Positions 48,802 to 57,576 of a stretch of 64,000 bases of DNA are shown here, piece after piece (within the stretch, counting starts at the first letter, position 1; every line of letters begins with the position of its first letter). The position numbers and the translations under genes are program-made. The notes below the pieces were generated by a model. That model did not search any database and was not told where the DNA came from. It worked only from the letters and a program-made list of their open reading frames with translations. The stretch is from Nonlabens dokdonensis DSW-6 (GTDB taxonomy: Bacteria > Bacteroidota > Bacteroidia > Flavobacteriales > Flavobacteriaceae): the NCBI RefSeq assembly GCF_000332115.1, contig NC_020156.1, forward strand, positions 2,791,501-2,855,500, read 5' to 3'.

Positions 48802-49248
48802 ATGAAGTCATTTTTCAAAAACTTTTTTAAAAATAAAAATTCAAAAATCTCATTTAATCAAAAGACTCAATCTTTTATTATTGAGGATAACGCTAAAGCT
48901 CAAATCTGGTTTTTAAGGGTATTGATGATGGTTCAATGCTTTTCTATGTTTGGTTTTCTATATAAATCAGAGGAAATAGATTTCCTGTTTTTAATTGTAG
49001 GTACATTCTTTTTTATAATTCTAGTTTTAAGCTTTGTGATTATTTCTGCTGAGCGTGTTGTTTATCTGGATCAGATCAAACACTTGATTTATCGTAAAAA
49101 CAGTAGCAGCGCAACTTTGGGAATTGTATTGAAAAATAGAAAGCGAAGAAATTTATATACATATCAACCAGAAGGAGTTGAGGAAATGGTAAATTTGTTC
49201 AGGGAAAACGGAGTCTTTATCAAAGAGAAATCCTTTTTATTATCATAA
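48802..49248 (+). CDS. Unknown protein with two membrane helices
   Basis: The 148-aa protein begins with a basic stretch ([15 protein letters not shown]), has two membrane helices (about 35-52 and 60-83) separated by a short loop, and a soluble C-terminal part with basic clusters ([15 protein letters not shown]). The layout (basic N-terminus, hairpin of two helices, strand-rich tail) resembles small PH-like membrane proteins, but no family is recognised. It lies between the DUF1963-like gene and kdsB. Confidence 0.65.
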   Translation: MKSFFKNFFKNKNSKISFNQKTQSFIIEDNAKAQIWFLRVLMMVQCFSMFGFLYKSEEIDFLFLIVGTFFFIILVLSFVIISAERVVYLDQIKHLIYRKNSSSATLGIVLKNRKRRNLYTYQPEGVEEMVNLFRENGVFIKEKSFLLS

Positions 49249-49264
49249 CTCAATAACAATCATC

Positions 49265-50005
49265 TTGAAAAAAATTGCAGTAATCCCAGCACGTTTTGAA
49301 GCCAGTAGATTTCCTGGTAAACTCATGAAAGACCTTTGCGGTAAATCAGTTATTCTACGTACTTATGAGGCAGCTTTAAATACAAAATTATTTGATCAAG
49401 TACTGGTTGCGACAGATAGTGATTTGATATATAAAGAGATCGTTGAGAATGGAGGTGAAGCAGTTATGAGTCACAAAGCTCATGATACTGGTAGCGATCG
49501 CATTGCAGAAGCAGTAGAAAACTATGAAGCAGATATAATCATAAATGTTCAAGGTGATGAACCATTTACAAATAAAGCAGATTTACAAAAACTAATTGAA
49601 GTATTTGAAAAAGATGTTGAAAAAGAGATTTCGCTGGCGTCTTTAATGCATGAGTTGAAAAGTGAGAAAGATGTTCAAAACCCTAATAATGTGAAAGTGA
49701 TAACTGACTTGTCTGGAAATGCATTATATTTTTCGCGCTCTGTCATTCCTTTTACTCGAGATGAATCGGTAAAACAACCAGTTTATAAACACATTGGTAT
49801 TTACGCTTTTAGAAAAGAAGCTTTATTAGATTTTTATAATCAATCTCCTACACCTTTGGAATTAGTAGAAAAGATCGAGTGTATTAGATATCTAGAACAT
49901 GGTAAAAAAATTAAGATGATTAAAACAAATCATCTTAGTATAGGAATAGATACTCCAGAAGATCTTGAAAATGCTAGATTAAGATTTCAAGGTGCAAATG
50001 ATTAA
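49265..50005 (+). CDS. kdsB: 3-deoxy-manno-octulosonate cytidylyltransferase
   Basis: KdsB activates Kdo with CTP for lipopolysaccharide core synthesis. The 246-aa protein shows [40 protein letters not shown] and INVQGDEPF, all active-site blocks. The start is a TTG at 49265 (TTG-AAA-AAA-ATT): the conserved [10 protein letters not shown] follows it at once and no ATG is in frame upstream close by, so a TTG start is well supported. It ends the plus-strand run; the next gene is convergent. Confidence 0.95.
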   Translation: MKKIAVIPARFEASRFPGKLMKDLCGKSVILRTYEAALNTKLFDQVLVATDSDLIYKEIVENGGEAVMSHKAHDTGSDRIAEAVENYEADIIINVQGDEPFTNKADLQKLIEVFEKDVEKEISLASLMHELKSEKDVQNPNNVKVITDLSGNALYFSRSVIPFTRDESVKQPVYKHIGIYAFRKEALLDFYNQSPTPLELVEKIECIRYLEHGKKIKMIKTNHLSIGIDTPEDLENARLRFQGAND

Positions 50006-50053
50006 ATAAGAATTTAAGGTAAAATGTAAACTTTAAGGTAAAGCAATGCTTTT

Positions 50054-50389
50054 TTAAATAGCAATACCTACTGGAAGCATTTCTTTATACTTCAATCGGT
50101 ATTTTCTAACAAATCCAGCTATTTTAGGGTGAGTCGGAACTACTTTTAGCTCTTTTACATTTTTGATGTCTTCAAAAACAGCTGTTAAAAACTCATCTCT
50201 AAAATCATTGTCAAACTCTAATTCTTCAGGAACAATATATTTAGTTAAAAAGATTTTCCTTTCTTGTTGGGCATATTCAATTGTTGCCAAAACGTCACCT
50301 TTGCGACACTCGTACTGACGTAAAAACGCGTTATCAGTAACTTCTAAGGTACTTGTAGAATCCATATACATTATTTTAACTCCATTCAT
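50054..50389 (-). CDS. Probable small GNAT-like acetyltransferase (YidJ type), divergent
   Basis: The 111-aa protein follows the order of the short YidJ/YjdJ GNAT proteins: an N-terminal strand ATIEYAQQERKIFLTKYIVPEEL, a helix DFRDEFLTAVFEDIKNVKELKVVPTHPKIAGFVRKYRL in which the usual CPFV/HPEY positions are replaced by THPKIAGFV. The normal P-loop GxGxG is missing (EFDNDFRD), so acetyl-CoA binding may be lost. The family call is by pattern only. It is convergent with kdsB. Confidence 0.55.
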   Translation of the reverse strand: MNGVKIMYMDSTSTLEVTDNAFLRQYECRKGDVLATIEYAQQERKIFLTKYIVPEELEFDNDFRDEFLTAVFEDIKNVKELKVVPTHPKIAGFVRKYRLKYKEMLPVGIAI

Positions 50390-50551
50390 TCTCTACTTAA
50401 AAGTAGATCAACACTATTTAAAAAAGTAACTTTCTGGTAGATTAGTGATAAGAGTGAAAACTTCTCTTTATATCTTGCGAAGATAGTCTAAAAATAATAT
50501 GCTTTGCATACTATAAATGTTAAAGCACCTATCTAAAGTAAGTATGAACTT

Positions 50552-51199
50552 ATGAAACACGTGTATTTCATGCCTGGAATGGCAGCATCTTCTTTGATAT
50601 ATGAAAATATTAAATTGCCTGAAGATAAATTTACGATGCACTTTTTAGAATGGATTGTTCCTGTAGAAAAGGAGCCTCTTTCTATTTACGTGAAGCGGTT
50701 ACTAGCTCACGTGAAACATGTCAAGCCGGTACTCGTAGGTGTTTCCTTTGGTGGAGTCATTGTACAAGAAATGGCAAAACAAATAGAAGTAGAAAAACTT
50801 GTACTTATCTCTACGGTAAAGTCTAATAAAGAATTTCCTAGAAGAATGCGATTTTCAAAGACTACTGGATTACACAAAATATTACCTACAAGCCTTGTGC
50901 AAAGCATAGATGTACTTAGTAAGTATAGTTTTGGGATCGCACCTAAGAAAATAGAAATGTACAAAAAGTACCTGTCTGTGAATAGTTCTATTTACTTAGA
51001 CTGGGCGCTGGATACTATTATGAATTGGGATCAAGAAGAGCCTATCCCAGATTGTATTCATATTCACGGTGATGCAGATCCTGTTTTTCCTATCAAATAT
51101 ATAGATGATTGCATCGTTGTGCCTCAAGGAACCCATGTAATGATTGTGAATCGTTTCCGCTGGTTTAATGAACATTTACCTGAACTCATCGGTTCATAA
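50552..51199 (+). CDS. Alpha/beta hydrolase
   Basis: The 215-aa protein has the nucleophile elbow GVSFGG with Ser65, an N-terminal VYFMPGMAASSLIYENI strand and loop, and a C-terminal IHIHGDADPVFPI (Asp of the triad) and GTHVMIV (His). It is a minimal, lid-poor hydrolase of unknown ester or thioester substrate, without signal peptide. It is placed before an MltD-like gene with a 75-bp gap that contains that gene's own -7 box. Confidence 0.85.
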   Translation: MKHVYFMPGMAASSLIYENIKLPEDKFTMHFLEWIVPVEKEPLSIYVKRLLAHVKHVKPVLVGVSFGGVIVQEMAKQIEVEKLVLISTVKSNKEFPRRMRFSKTTGLHKILPTSLVQSIDVLSKYSFGIAPKKIEMYKKYLSVNSSIYLDWALDTIMNWDQEEPIPDCIHIHGDADPVFPIKYIDDCIVVPQGTHVMIVNRFRWFNEHLPELIGS

Positions 51200-51248
51200 A
51201 TAGATAGAATGAACTTCTAGTAAAAGATGATTCTCATAACAATATTTA

Positions 51249-51256
51249 TATCTTTG
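51249..51256 (+). promoter_or_regulatory. -7 box of the MltD-like gene
   Basis: TATCTTTG matches TAnnTTTG and predicts transcription near 51263, which supports the ATG at 51275 over the in-frame ATG at 51227. Confidence 0.5.
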
Positions 51257-51274
51257 AAAAAATTACTTAAACAC

Positions 51275-52225
51275 ATGAAAAAGATACTTTTAGGTGCTTT
51301 GATAGCAATTATTTTTATTTTTACAATAAGTGCGATACAACAAGGTGGCGGCGCCTCCACTTCAAAAAATACAAATGCTTTAGAAACATCTGAAAATGAT
51401 GGCTTAGAAAAACGAGTTAAAGACTATAATGTTTATAGTGTCAAGTTGCCTAAAAAGCTTGATTTTGCAGGAGAAGCAGTTCCTCTAGATCAACCAGATA
51501 TTAAGGAACGTGTAGATCGTGAATTCTTAGTAAATACCTACTGGCAATCAAACGGGATTCTTTTAATTAAACGAGCTCAAAAATATTTCCCTGTAATTGA
51601 ACCTATTCTTAAGAAAAACGGTGTTCCAGATGATTTCAAATATCTCGCTGTAATTGAAAGCGGCTTGCAAAATGTTACTTCTCCAGCAGGAGCAAGAGGT
51701 TTCTGGCAAATAATGCCTAAAACTGGTAGAGAATTAGGCCTAGAAGTAAATTCTAATGTAGATGAGCGTTACCATTTAGAAATGGCAACTCAGGCGGCCT
51801 GTGATTACTTAAAAGAAAGCAAAGAGAAGTTTGGAAGTTGGACACTTGCTGGTGCTGCTTACAATGCCGGAAATGGTGGAATCAACAAGCAACTAGAAGC
51901 ACAAGGAGTAGAAAGTTATTACGATTTGCTTTTAGGAGATGAAACGGGACGCTACGTCTTCCGTATTTTGGCAATTAAAGAGATCCTCAAAAATCCTAAA
52001 AACTTTGGTTTTAATGTAGACGCAAGTCATGGTTATGATTTTGTTCCTACCACAAAGGTTTTAGTAGATTATGAGGTGGATGATTTGTCCGCTTTCGCGA
52101 AAGCGAATGACATCAACTACAAAATTCTTAAAATTCACAATCCGTGGTTAAGAGAACCAAAGTTGAATAACAAGACTAAAAAGGAATATCAGATCGCCAT
52201 TCCAAAGGCGGGATATTACGATTAA
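51275..52225 (+). CDS. Membrane-bound lytic transglycosylase, MltD-like
   Basis: The 316-aa protein starts with a hydrophobic segment (MKKILLGALIAIIFIFTISA) and has the SLT domain from about residue 95: YLAVIESGLQNVTSPAGARGFWQIM with catalytic Glu in IESG, then YHLEMATQAACDYLKE, WTLAGAAYNAGNGGI and RYVFRILAIKEI. This is the MltD type, but only the first few residues of a LysM-like C-terminus remain (YDFVPTTKVLVDYE to the end). Palindrome copy 13 encodes AFAKA in DDLSAFAKANDIN within that tail. It starts an overlapping run with cardiolipin synthase 2 bp downstream. Confidence 0.92.
   Translation: MKKILLGALIAIIFIFTISAIQQGGGASTSKNTNALETSENDGLEKRVKDYNVYSVKLPKKLDFAGEAVPLDQPDIKERVDREFLVNTYWQSNGILLIKRAQKYFPVIEPILKKNGVPDDFKYLAVIESGLQNVTSPAGARGFWQIMPKTGRELGLEVNSNVDERYHLEMATQAACDYLKESKEKFGSWTLAGAAYNAGNGGINKQLEAQGVESYYDLLLGDETGRYVFRILAIKEILKNPKNFGFNVDASHGYDFVPTTKVLVDYEVDDLSAFAKANDINYKILKIHNPWLREPKLNNKTKKEYQIAIPKAGYYD
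52090..52105. repeat. Palindromic repeat copy 13 of 16, inside the MltD-like gene
   Basis: Exact CGCTTTCGCGAAAGCG, preceded by one more C, read as AFAKA. Confidence 0.95.
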
Positions 52226-52227
52226 GG

Positions 52228-53706
52228 ATGGGTAATTGGGTTTTAAATAATTGGTTTTTTAGCTTATTGATTATCAATTATGCAATTGCGCTTAGTGCTG
52301 CTTTTTTTCTAATAAAAAGTAATCAAAACCCTCGTAAAACAGTCTCATCACTTTTATTTCTAGTTGCATTGCCTTTCATAGGTTTGGGAATTTATTATTT
52401 CTTTGGTCTAGAATATCGCAAGTCTAAAATTTTTAAAAGAAAAGACCTAACGGCTCATCAATTAATTCAAGGCTGGAGCAAGCGACTGCATTTAACCGAA
52501 GATCAACTCACAGAATATGAGAATGATTTTCTAGAAGATCGCATCAAATTAGTAAAGCTCCTCAATCATAACCAGTCGGCTTTGCTAACTTTAAAAAACG
52601 ATCTAGAAGTTTTAATAAATGGAGAAAACACATTTAAAAGCATATTTAAAGATCTAGATGAAGCAAAAAATCATATTCATATTGAGTATTTTATTTTTCA
52701 AGACGATCAAATAGGGAATGAGTTTATTGATAAGCTAGTTGCTGCTGGAAAACGAGATGTTGAGGTAAAGCTTATCTATGATTCAGTAGGTAGTTCACTT
52801 TCTAGAAAGGCAAAAGCAAGAATGAAAGATGTTGGAATCGAATTCCATCCTTTTATGCCTGTTATTTTCTCTAATTTTACTCGTAAAGCAAATTATAGAA
52901 ACCATCGTAAAATTTGCATTATTGATGGTCATATAGGATATCTAGGAGGAGTTAATGTAAGCGACGAATATGTAAATAAAGAAGGAGACCATCCTTCTAG
53001 GTACTGGAGAGATACACATTTAAGAATTGAAGGACATGCTGTAAAAAGTATGCAGGTGCAATGGTTGCTCAACTGGTACTTTGTTTGCGATCATATTCAT
53101 GAAGAAACCGATCTGGAGATACCTGATTCTTATTTTCCGGAGATTGATGAGGGGAAAAATAAACCTGTGCAAATTGCTGCCAGTGGACCAGACACCGATT
53201 GGGCTAATATTATGGAGGCTATTTTTATAGCCATTACCACTGCAGAGGAAAGCATTAAGATTACTACTCCTTATTTTATACCCAATGAAGCAATTCTTAC
53301 GGCTCTTAAAAGTGCTGCTCGAGCAGGAGTCCAAGTAGAAATTATGGTTCCTAAAAAAGGAGACAGCTGGGCTGCCAGATATGCGAGCCGTTCCTATTTC
53401 AGAGAAATCTTAGAAAGTGGAGTAAAAATTTACTGGTATCATAAAGGGATGTTACACGCAAAAACCATGGTTGTAGACGAAGAATTTGCAACTGTAGGAA
53501 CATCAAATATGGATTACCGCAGTTTTGACATTAACTTTGAGATCAATGCTCTTATTTTTGATGATGATATCTCTGAAGAGTTGAACGATCAATATGACAA
53601 AGATTTAGAGTCTTGTGAGGAAGTTATACTTGAAAAATGGGTAGAAAGAGATAAATGGAATAAATTTAAAGAGTCCTTCTGTAGATTGTGGGCTCCATTA
53701 CTATAA
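52228..53706 (+). CDS. cls: Cardiolipin synthase
   Basis: The enzyme joins two phosphatidylglycerols into cardiolipin at the inner membrane. The 492-aa protein has two N-terminal membrane helices (about 10-27 and 40-58), then two phospholipase D HKD motifs: HRKICIIDGHIGYLGG and HAKTMVVDEEFATVGTSN. PLDNc and ClsA-type blocks (YFIFQDDQIGNEF; DWANIMEAIFIAITTAEESI) are in order. Length is typical of ClsA. It follows the transglycosylase by 2 bp and leads into the TauE/SafE gene by 2 bp. Confidence 0.94.
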   Translation: MGNWVLNNWFFSLLIINYAIALSAAFFLIKSNQNPRKTVSSLLFLVALPFIGLGIYYFFGLEYRKSKIFKRKDLTAHQLIQGWSKRLHLTEDQLTEYENDFLEDRIKLVKLLNHNQSALLTLKNDLEVLINGENTFKSIFKDLDEAKNHIHIEYFIFQDDQIGNEFIDKLVAAGKRDVEVKLIYDSVGSSLSRKAKARMKDVGIEFHPFMPVIFSNFTRKANYRNHRKICIIDGHIGYLGGVNVSDEYVNKEGDHPSRYWRDTHLRIEGHAVKSMQVQWLLNWYFVCDHIHEETDLEIPDSYFPEIDEGKNKPVQIAASGPDTDWANIMEAIFIAITTAEESIKITTPYFIPNEAILTALKSAARAGVQVEIMVPKKGDSWAARYASRSYFREILESGVKIYWYHKGMLHAKTMVVDEEFATVGTSNMDYRSFDINFEINALIFDDDISEELNDQYDKDLESCEEVILEKWVERDKWNKFKESFCRLWAPLL

Positions 53707-53708
53707 AC

Positions 53709-54113
53709 ATGAAACGTAAAAAAATGACTTTATCAACGGTACTACTTCTTTTATTAATAGGAATTCTCGCTGGCGTTTTGAGCGGCAGTGTAGGAGTAGG
53801 AGGCGGCGTTATCATGGTTCCTTTGGCAATTTGGTTTTTAGGCTATTCTCAGCATCAAGCTCAAGGAATGAGCCTTGCTGTACTTGCCGTTCCTGTTACA
53901 TTTCTAGCAGCTTACACCTATCATAAAAATGGCCATACACTCGACTGGCGATATGCTTTAATTATTGCGGCTGCTTTTGTTGTAGGTGGTTACTTTGGAT
54001 CTAAGATTGCTGTGAATATTAATCAGCAAATGCTCAAAAAAATATTTGGTGTGATCCTGATCATAGTTGCCATTAAGATGATTTTCTTCTCCAGCGCAAA
54101 AGGTGTTAGTTAA
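53709..54113 (+). CDS. Half-size TauE/SafE family membrane protein
   Basis: The ATG at 53709 is 2 bp after the cardiolipin synthase stop. The 134-aa protein has about four membrane helices, with the family's VGVGGGVIMVPLAIWFLGYSQ first-repeat motif (VGxGGGxxxxP) and GGYFGSKIAVNINQQMLKKIFGVILI. Typical TauE/SafE sulfite or organosulfur exporters are about 250 residues with two such repeats, so this is one half and would need to dimerise. The reading frame shows no sign of decay. Confidence 0.85.
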   Translation: MKRKKMTLSTVLLLLLIGILAGVLSGSVGVGGGVIMVPLAIWFLGYSQHQAQGMSLAVLAVPVTFLAAYTYHKNGHTLDWRYALIIAAAFVVGGYFGSKIAVNINQQMLKKIFGVILIIVAIKMIFFSSAKGVS

Positions 54114-54183
54114 GAAAACGATAACACTATTAAAGATCTAAAACAACGACATTTACATACTATTAAAATCTAAAATTATTATA

Positions 54184-55029
54184 ATGAAAAAATTACTATT
54201 TTCTTTGTGTTTACTATTTATAGCAAGTACGGCCGTTGCTCAAATTGAAGCACCGCAACCTAGCCCTAAAGCAAAATCCATGCAAACAGTAGGTCTTACT
54301 GAGGTTACACTAGAGTATTCTAGACCAGCTATGAGAGATAGAGAGATCTTTGGTAACCTAGTACCATTTGGTAAACTATGGAGAACTGGTGCAAATCAAA
54401 ATTCTATGATTACTTTCTCTGACGATGTAAAGTTTGCTGGAACAAACGTGGAGGCTGGTACGTATGCTGTTTACACAAAACCTGGTAAGAAAGAATGGAC
54501 AGTGATGTTGTACAACGACACTAGCAACTGGGGTAATCCAGCAAAATGGGATGATTCTAAAGTGGTAGCTACTGCAACGGTAGAAACTAATAAATTGAAG
54601 AATCCAGTAGAAAGCTGGACTATGGCAATTAACGAGTTAACGATGGACGGCGCTCATTTACAAATGATGTGGGATGAAACAATGGTAGCAGTCCCTTTTA
54701 CGGTTCCTACGGCTTCAAAAACACAGGCGAGCATCGATAAAGTTATGGCAGGACCTAGTGCAAACGATTACTATAGCGCAGCTACCTTTTATTTAGATGC
54801 AAACAAAGACTTAGAAAAAGCACACATGTGGATTTCTAAGGCGGTGGAAGCTCGTCCAGATGCATTCTGGATGCACAGAAGAAAATCTCTTATTGAGGCA
54901 AAAATGGGTAATACTACTGCTGCAATTGCAACAGCAAAGCAATCTTTAGAGCTTGCTCAAAAAGCAGGAAACATGGATTATGTAAAGCTTAATAAAGACA
55001 GCCTTAAAGAATTGGGCGTGAAGATGTAA
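54184..55029 (+). CDS. DUF2911 family secreted protein
   Basis: The 281-aa protein has a signal peptide (MKKLLFSLCLLFIASTAVAQ), the DUF2911 domain (about 30-175) with VTLEYSRPAMRDREIFGNLVPFGKLWRTGANQNS and WTVMLYNDTSNWGNP, and a C-terminal helical TPR-like part (about 195-275: YLDANKDLEKAHMWISKAVE). The family is common in Bacteroidota and its function is not known. A palindrome copy and a terminator follow in the 3' region. Confidence 0.88.
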   Translation: MKKLLFSLCLLFIASTAVAQIEAPQPSPKAKSMQTVGLTEVTLEYSRPAMRDREIFGNLVPFGKLWRTGANQNSMITFSDDVKFAGTNVEAGTYAVYTKPGKKEWTVMLYNDTSNWGNPAKWDDSKVVATATVETNKLKNPVESWTMAINELTMDGAHLQMMWDETMVAVPFTVPTASKTQASIDKVMAGPSANDYYSAATFYLDANKDLEKAHMWISKAVEARPDAFWMHRRKSLIEAKMGNTTAAIATAKQSLELAQKAGNMDYVKLNKDSLKELGVKM

Positions 55030-55048
55030 AAATCTTTTGTTGATATAC

Positions 55049-55064
55049 CGCTTTCGCGAAAGCG
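55049..55064. repeat. Palindromic repeat copy 14 of 16, in a 3' UTR
   Basis: Exact CGCTTTCGCGAAAGCG, extended by one more C/G pair, between the DUF2911 stop (55029) and the terminator at 55073. Confidence 0.95.
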
Positions 55065-55072
55065 GAACAATT

Positions 55073-55103
55073 AAAACCGTTTGGAAAATTTCTAAACGGT
55101 TTT
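55073..55103 (+). terminator. Rho-independent terminator after the DUF2911 gene
   Basis: AAAACCGTTT (55073-55082) pairs with AAACGGTTTT (55094-55103), with a small inner stem, followed by a T-rich run. Confidence 0.82.
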
Positions 55104-55155
55104 TTTAGTTTTCTACGCAACCTTTTTGGTTTTATTATACTATAGAATATAAGTA

Positions 55156-55163
55156 TAACTTTG
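55156..55163 (+). promoter_or_regulatory. -7 box of the ECF sigma factor gene
   Basis: TAACTTTG fits TAnnTTTG and predicts transcription near 55170, 14 nt before the TTG start at 55184. A TTTG at 55125-55128 is 27 bp upstream, too far for a standard -33. Confidence 0.45.
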
Positions 55164-55183
55164 AACTCGGAAAATATTACAGA

Positions 55184-55738
55184 TTGAATTTAAAAGAATT
55201 GCTCAAATCCTGTAAAAAGGATGATATAAATGCTCAGAAAGAGCTCTACGACCGTTACAAAGACGTGCTCTATATTTTGTGTTTAAAGTACAGTCGCAGT
55301 AAGGAAGAGGCAGAAGATATTCTTCACGATTCTTTCATGATCATTTTTACTAGTCTGAATAAATACAAGGGAAAAGGTAGTTTTGAAGGCTGGATGAAGC
55401 GCATTGTTATCAATAAAGCCATTACATCATTTAAAAAAGCTTCTAATTTTAATGTGTTGTTAAATGAAGAAATAACTGGCGAAGTTGTTATAGAAGAATC
55501 CTCTATAAAATCTATACCTCTTAAAGAGATTTTAAATGCCATACAGCAGTTACCAGATCGATATAGAATGGTATTTAATCTTTATGAAATGGATGGTTAT
55601 AGTCATAACGAGATTAGTAAAATGCTAGATATTACTGTAGGTACTTCAAAGTCTAATTTACACCGATCAAAAATTTTGCTTAGAAAAAGAATTAAAGAAT
55701 GCAACAACAATCTAAATACTAGGTCTTATGGGAACTAA
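55184..55738 (+). CDS. ECF-type RNA polymerase sigma factor
   Basis: The 184-aa protein is a two-domain extracytoplasmic-function sigma factor: region 2 (YSRSKEEAEDILHDSFMIIFTSL, the -10 binding helix) and region 4 (LPDRYRMVFNLYEMDGYSHNEISKMLDITVGTSKSNLHRSKILLRKRIKE). The start is TTG at 55184 (TTG-AAT-TTA); no ATG, GTG or closer TTG is in frame upstream within 45 codons. Its 3' end overlaps the next gene by 11 bp, the usual link between a sigma factor and its membrane partner. Its regulon cannot be told from this window. Confidence 0.9.
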   Translation: MNLKELLKSCKKDDINAQKELYDRYKDVLYILCLKYSRSKEEAEDILHDSFMIIFTSLNKYKGKGSFEGWMKRIVINKAITSFKKASNFNVLLNEEITGEVVIEESSIKSIPLKEILNAIQQLPDRYRMVFNLYEMDGYSHNEISKMLDITVGTSKSNLHRSKILLRKRIKECNNNLNTRSYGN

Positions 55739-57356
55739 AAGGGATATAGGATCATCAATAAAAGAAGGGCTCAATTCATTTGAAGCATCGCCAGATGATG
55801 TAGTTTGGTCCAAGCTAGAAGAAAGTCTTAATAAGAAAAAGAAAAGACGAACACCTATTTGGTTATGGTTTTTAGGTTTAAGTATCTTATTAATCGGTGG
55901 AGTTATAGGAGCTTCTTTTAGTTTGGTTTTTGATACACCACAAGTTAATGAAATAGTTGTAGATGAAAATGGTGAAACTCATGAAGATTTAAATTCTAAC
56001 GAAATAAAAACTGATGAATCCTTTCATCCGGTTGAATTTGAATCTATAGAAAGGCCTTTTATGATATCATTAATCGAAGATGACTCCATAACAAATGATT
56101 TTAACGATAAGAACATTGCTTTGAAAAAAGATAGTACTGAAAGCTCTAGAGATGCATATGTGGTATTAGAATATAGGGCAAATGATAAATTTGAATCTAT
56201 TAAAGGGTCTAATAATGAATCTGTTGTGAAAAAAGTCAACACAGAAAGTATGACATATACATCGCAAAATATTTCACAAATCGATAAAGACAAACAGTTA
56301 GCAGATCGAGAAAAAAGTAATGAAAAAAAGTTCAATTCCACAGCTTCTACTCCTGCAAAAGCAACAGATGCTTCTGTTGTAACAGTTAAAAGTGAAAAGG
56401 AAGTAATGTCACATAATATATCTCAAATAGAGTTAGACAAACAGTTAGCATTTCAAGATAATAATGATCAAAAAATGACCAATGCCGCAGTTCCTGATCT
56501 TGGACAAGAAACGGACGTTGTTTACGACCAAAAGTTAGATAGCAAACTCAGTCGTAGAGATAGTTTATTAAACGTTCGAGAAGAACGATTAGAAGAAAGA
56601 AAGAAAAGACGTTTGGCTTATCAGGCAAAAATTTCAAATAGAAATAAAAGAAGTGATAGTTCTCTAATTGAAGAAAAGCAGGTGGAATGGAGCGCCAGTA
56701 TATCTGGGCTTGCAGTGACTTTACAAAATTTAGGTGATAATAGCGCAATAGGACCTGATCTTAATGAAAATGATTATGATCAAGATTACTCTATAGGATT
56801 TGGTGCTGCGGTGCATTCTAAGGTTTCTAAAAATTTACAGTTAAGTGTTGGTATAAACTATTATAAATTTAATCGTACAACCAAAAATATCTCTAGTACT
56901 AACGTGTTTTTACCTATCAATGATCCATTAAATATTAATTTAGAATATGTCAATTTTAATGGTAATATCAATCAATTAATAGATAATGACGGTCAATCAT
57001 TTGATATCGAGCAAGAGTTAGAATACGTTTCTATACCGTTTACAGCTAGATACTTGATAGTAGACGGAATGGTTAGTCCGTATTTTACAGGCGGATTTAG
57101 TTATGTACACCTCATGGATAATAGCTTTGTTTATATCGGGAATGACGGCAATACCATCAGACCGTTAGGTGACTCAAATATTATCAATGATTTTAACGTA
57201 ACATTCAATTTTGGAGCAGGACTTAAATTCAAATTAGTGGATAACATTCAATTTGTGACTGAAGGAATCTTTAATTATCAGTTTTTTCAGTACAAAGATA
57301 GAGATGTTCGTCGTTCCGTCTTACAGTTCTCAGCTGGGTTAGAATACAAATTCTAA
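55728..57356 (+). CDS. Sigma-factor partner: inner-membrane anchor, long linker and outer-membrane-type barrel
   Basis: The 542-aa protein overlaps the sigma gene by 11 bp. Its N-terminal 40 residues (SSIKEGLNSFEASPDDVVWSKLEESL) are cytoplasmic and match the anti-sigma-like lead domain of this Bacteroidota group; residues 44-66 are a membrane helix; 67-320 form a charged linker with two copies of NISQI-x3-DKQLA (at 181 and 230); 321-542 are PorT/OmpA-like barrel strands ending in LQFSAGLEYKF with a terminal Phe. If both ends are placed as predicted, it would span the envelope and couple outer-membrane state to sigma release. The topology is inferred. Confidence 0.8.
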   Translation: MGTKRDIGSSIKEGLNSFEASPDDVVWSKLEESLNKKKKRRTPIWLWFLGLSILLIGGVIGASFSLVFDTPQVNEIVVDENGETHEDLNSNEIKTDESFHPVEFESIERPFMISLIEDDSITNDFNDKNIALKKDSTESSRDAYVVLEYRANDKFESIKGSNNESVVKKVNTESMTYTSQNISQIDKDKQLADREKSNEKKFNSTASTPAKATDASVVTVKSEKEVMSHNISQIELDKQLAFQDNNDQKMTNAAVPDLGQETDVVYDQKLDSKLSRRDSLLNVREERLEERKKRRLAYQAKISNRNKRSDSSLIEEKQVEWSASISGLAVTLQNLGDNSAIGPDLNENDYDQDYSIGFGAAVHSKVSKNLQLSVGINYYKFNRTTKNISSTNVFLPINDPLNINLEYVNFNGNINQLIDNDGQSFDIEQELEYVSIPFTARYLIVDGMVSPYFTGGFSYVHLMDNSFVYIGNDGNTIRPLGDSNIINDFNVTFNFGAGLKFKLVDNIQFVTEGIFNYQFFQYKDRDVRRSVLQFSAGLEYKF

Positions 57357-57576
57357 TTGCGTAGGGTGAATTAATCTCAACTTAAAATATTAACGAATTC
57401 AGGCTAAGGATGAGCGTTTTACACGTTTTCATCTCAGGAAAATATTGTTCTATTTAATTAGGGATAAAACAGTTGATCAATAAAATTCATTTACTGGAAA
57501 TTGGGTAAAAGCCATTTTAAGACAAATTATATCCTTCATTTACTAAAAACAAAAATCTAATTTAAAACGAATACAC

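Noticed and set aside
57357-57576. Small RNA or gene in the 220-bp spacer
   Set aside because: No hairpin with T-run, no exact TAnnTTTG box and no credible frame was found.
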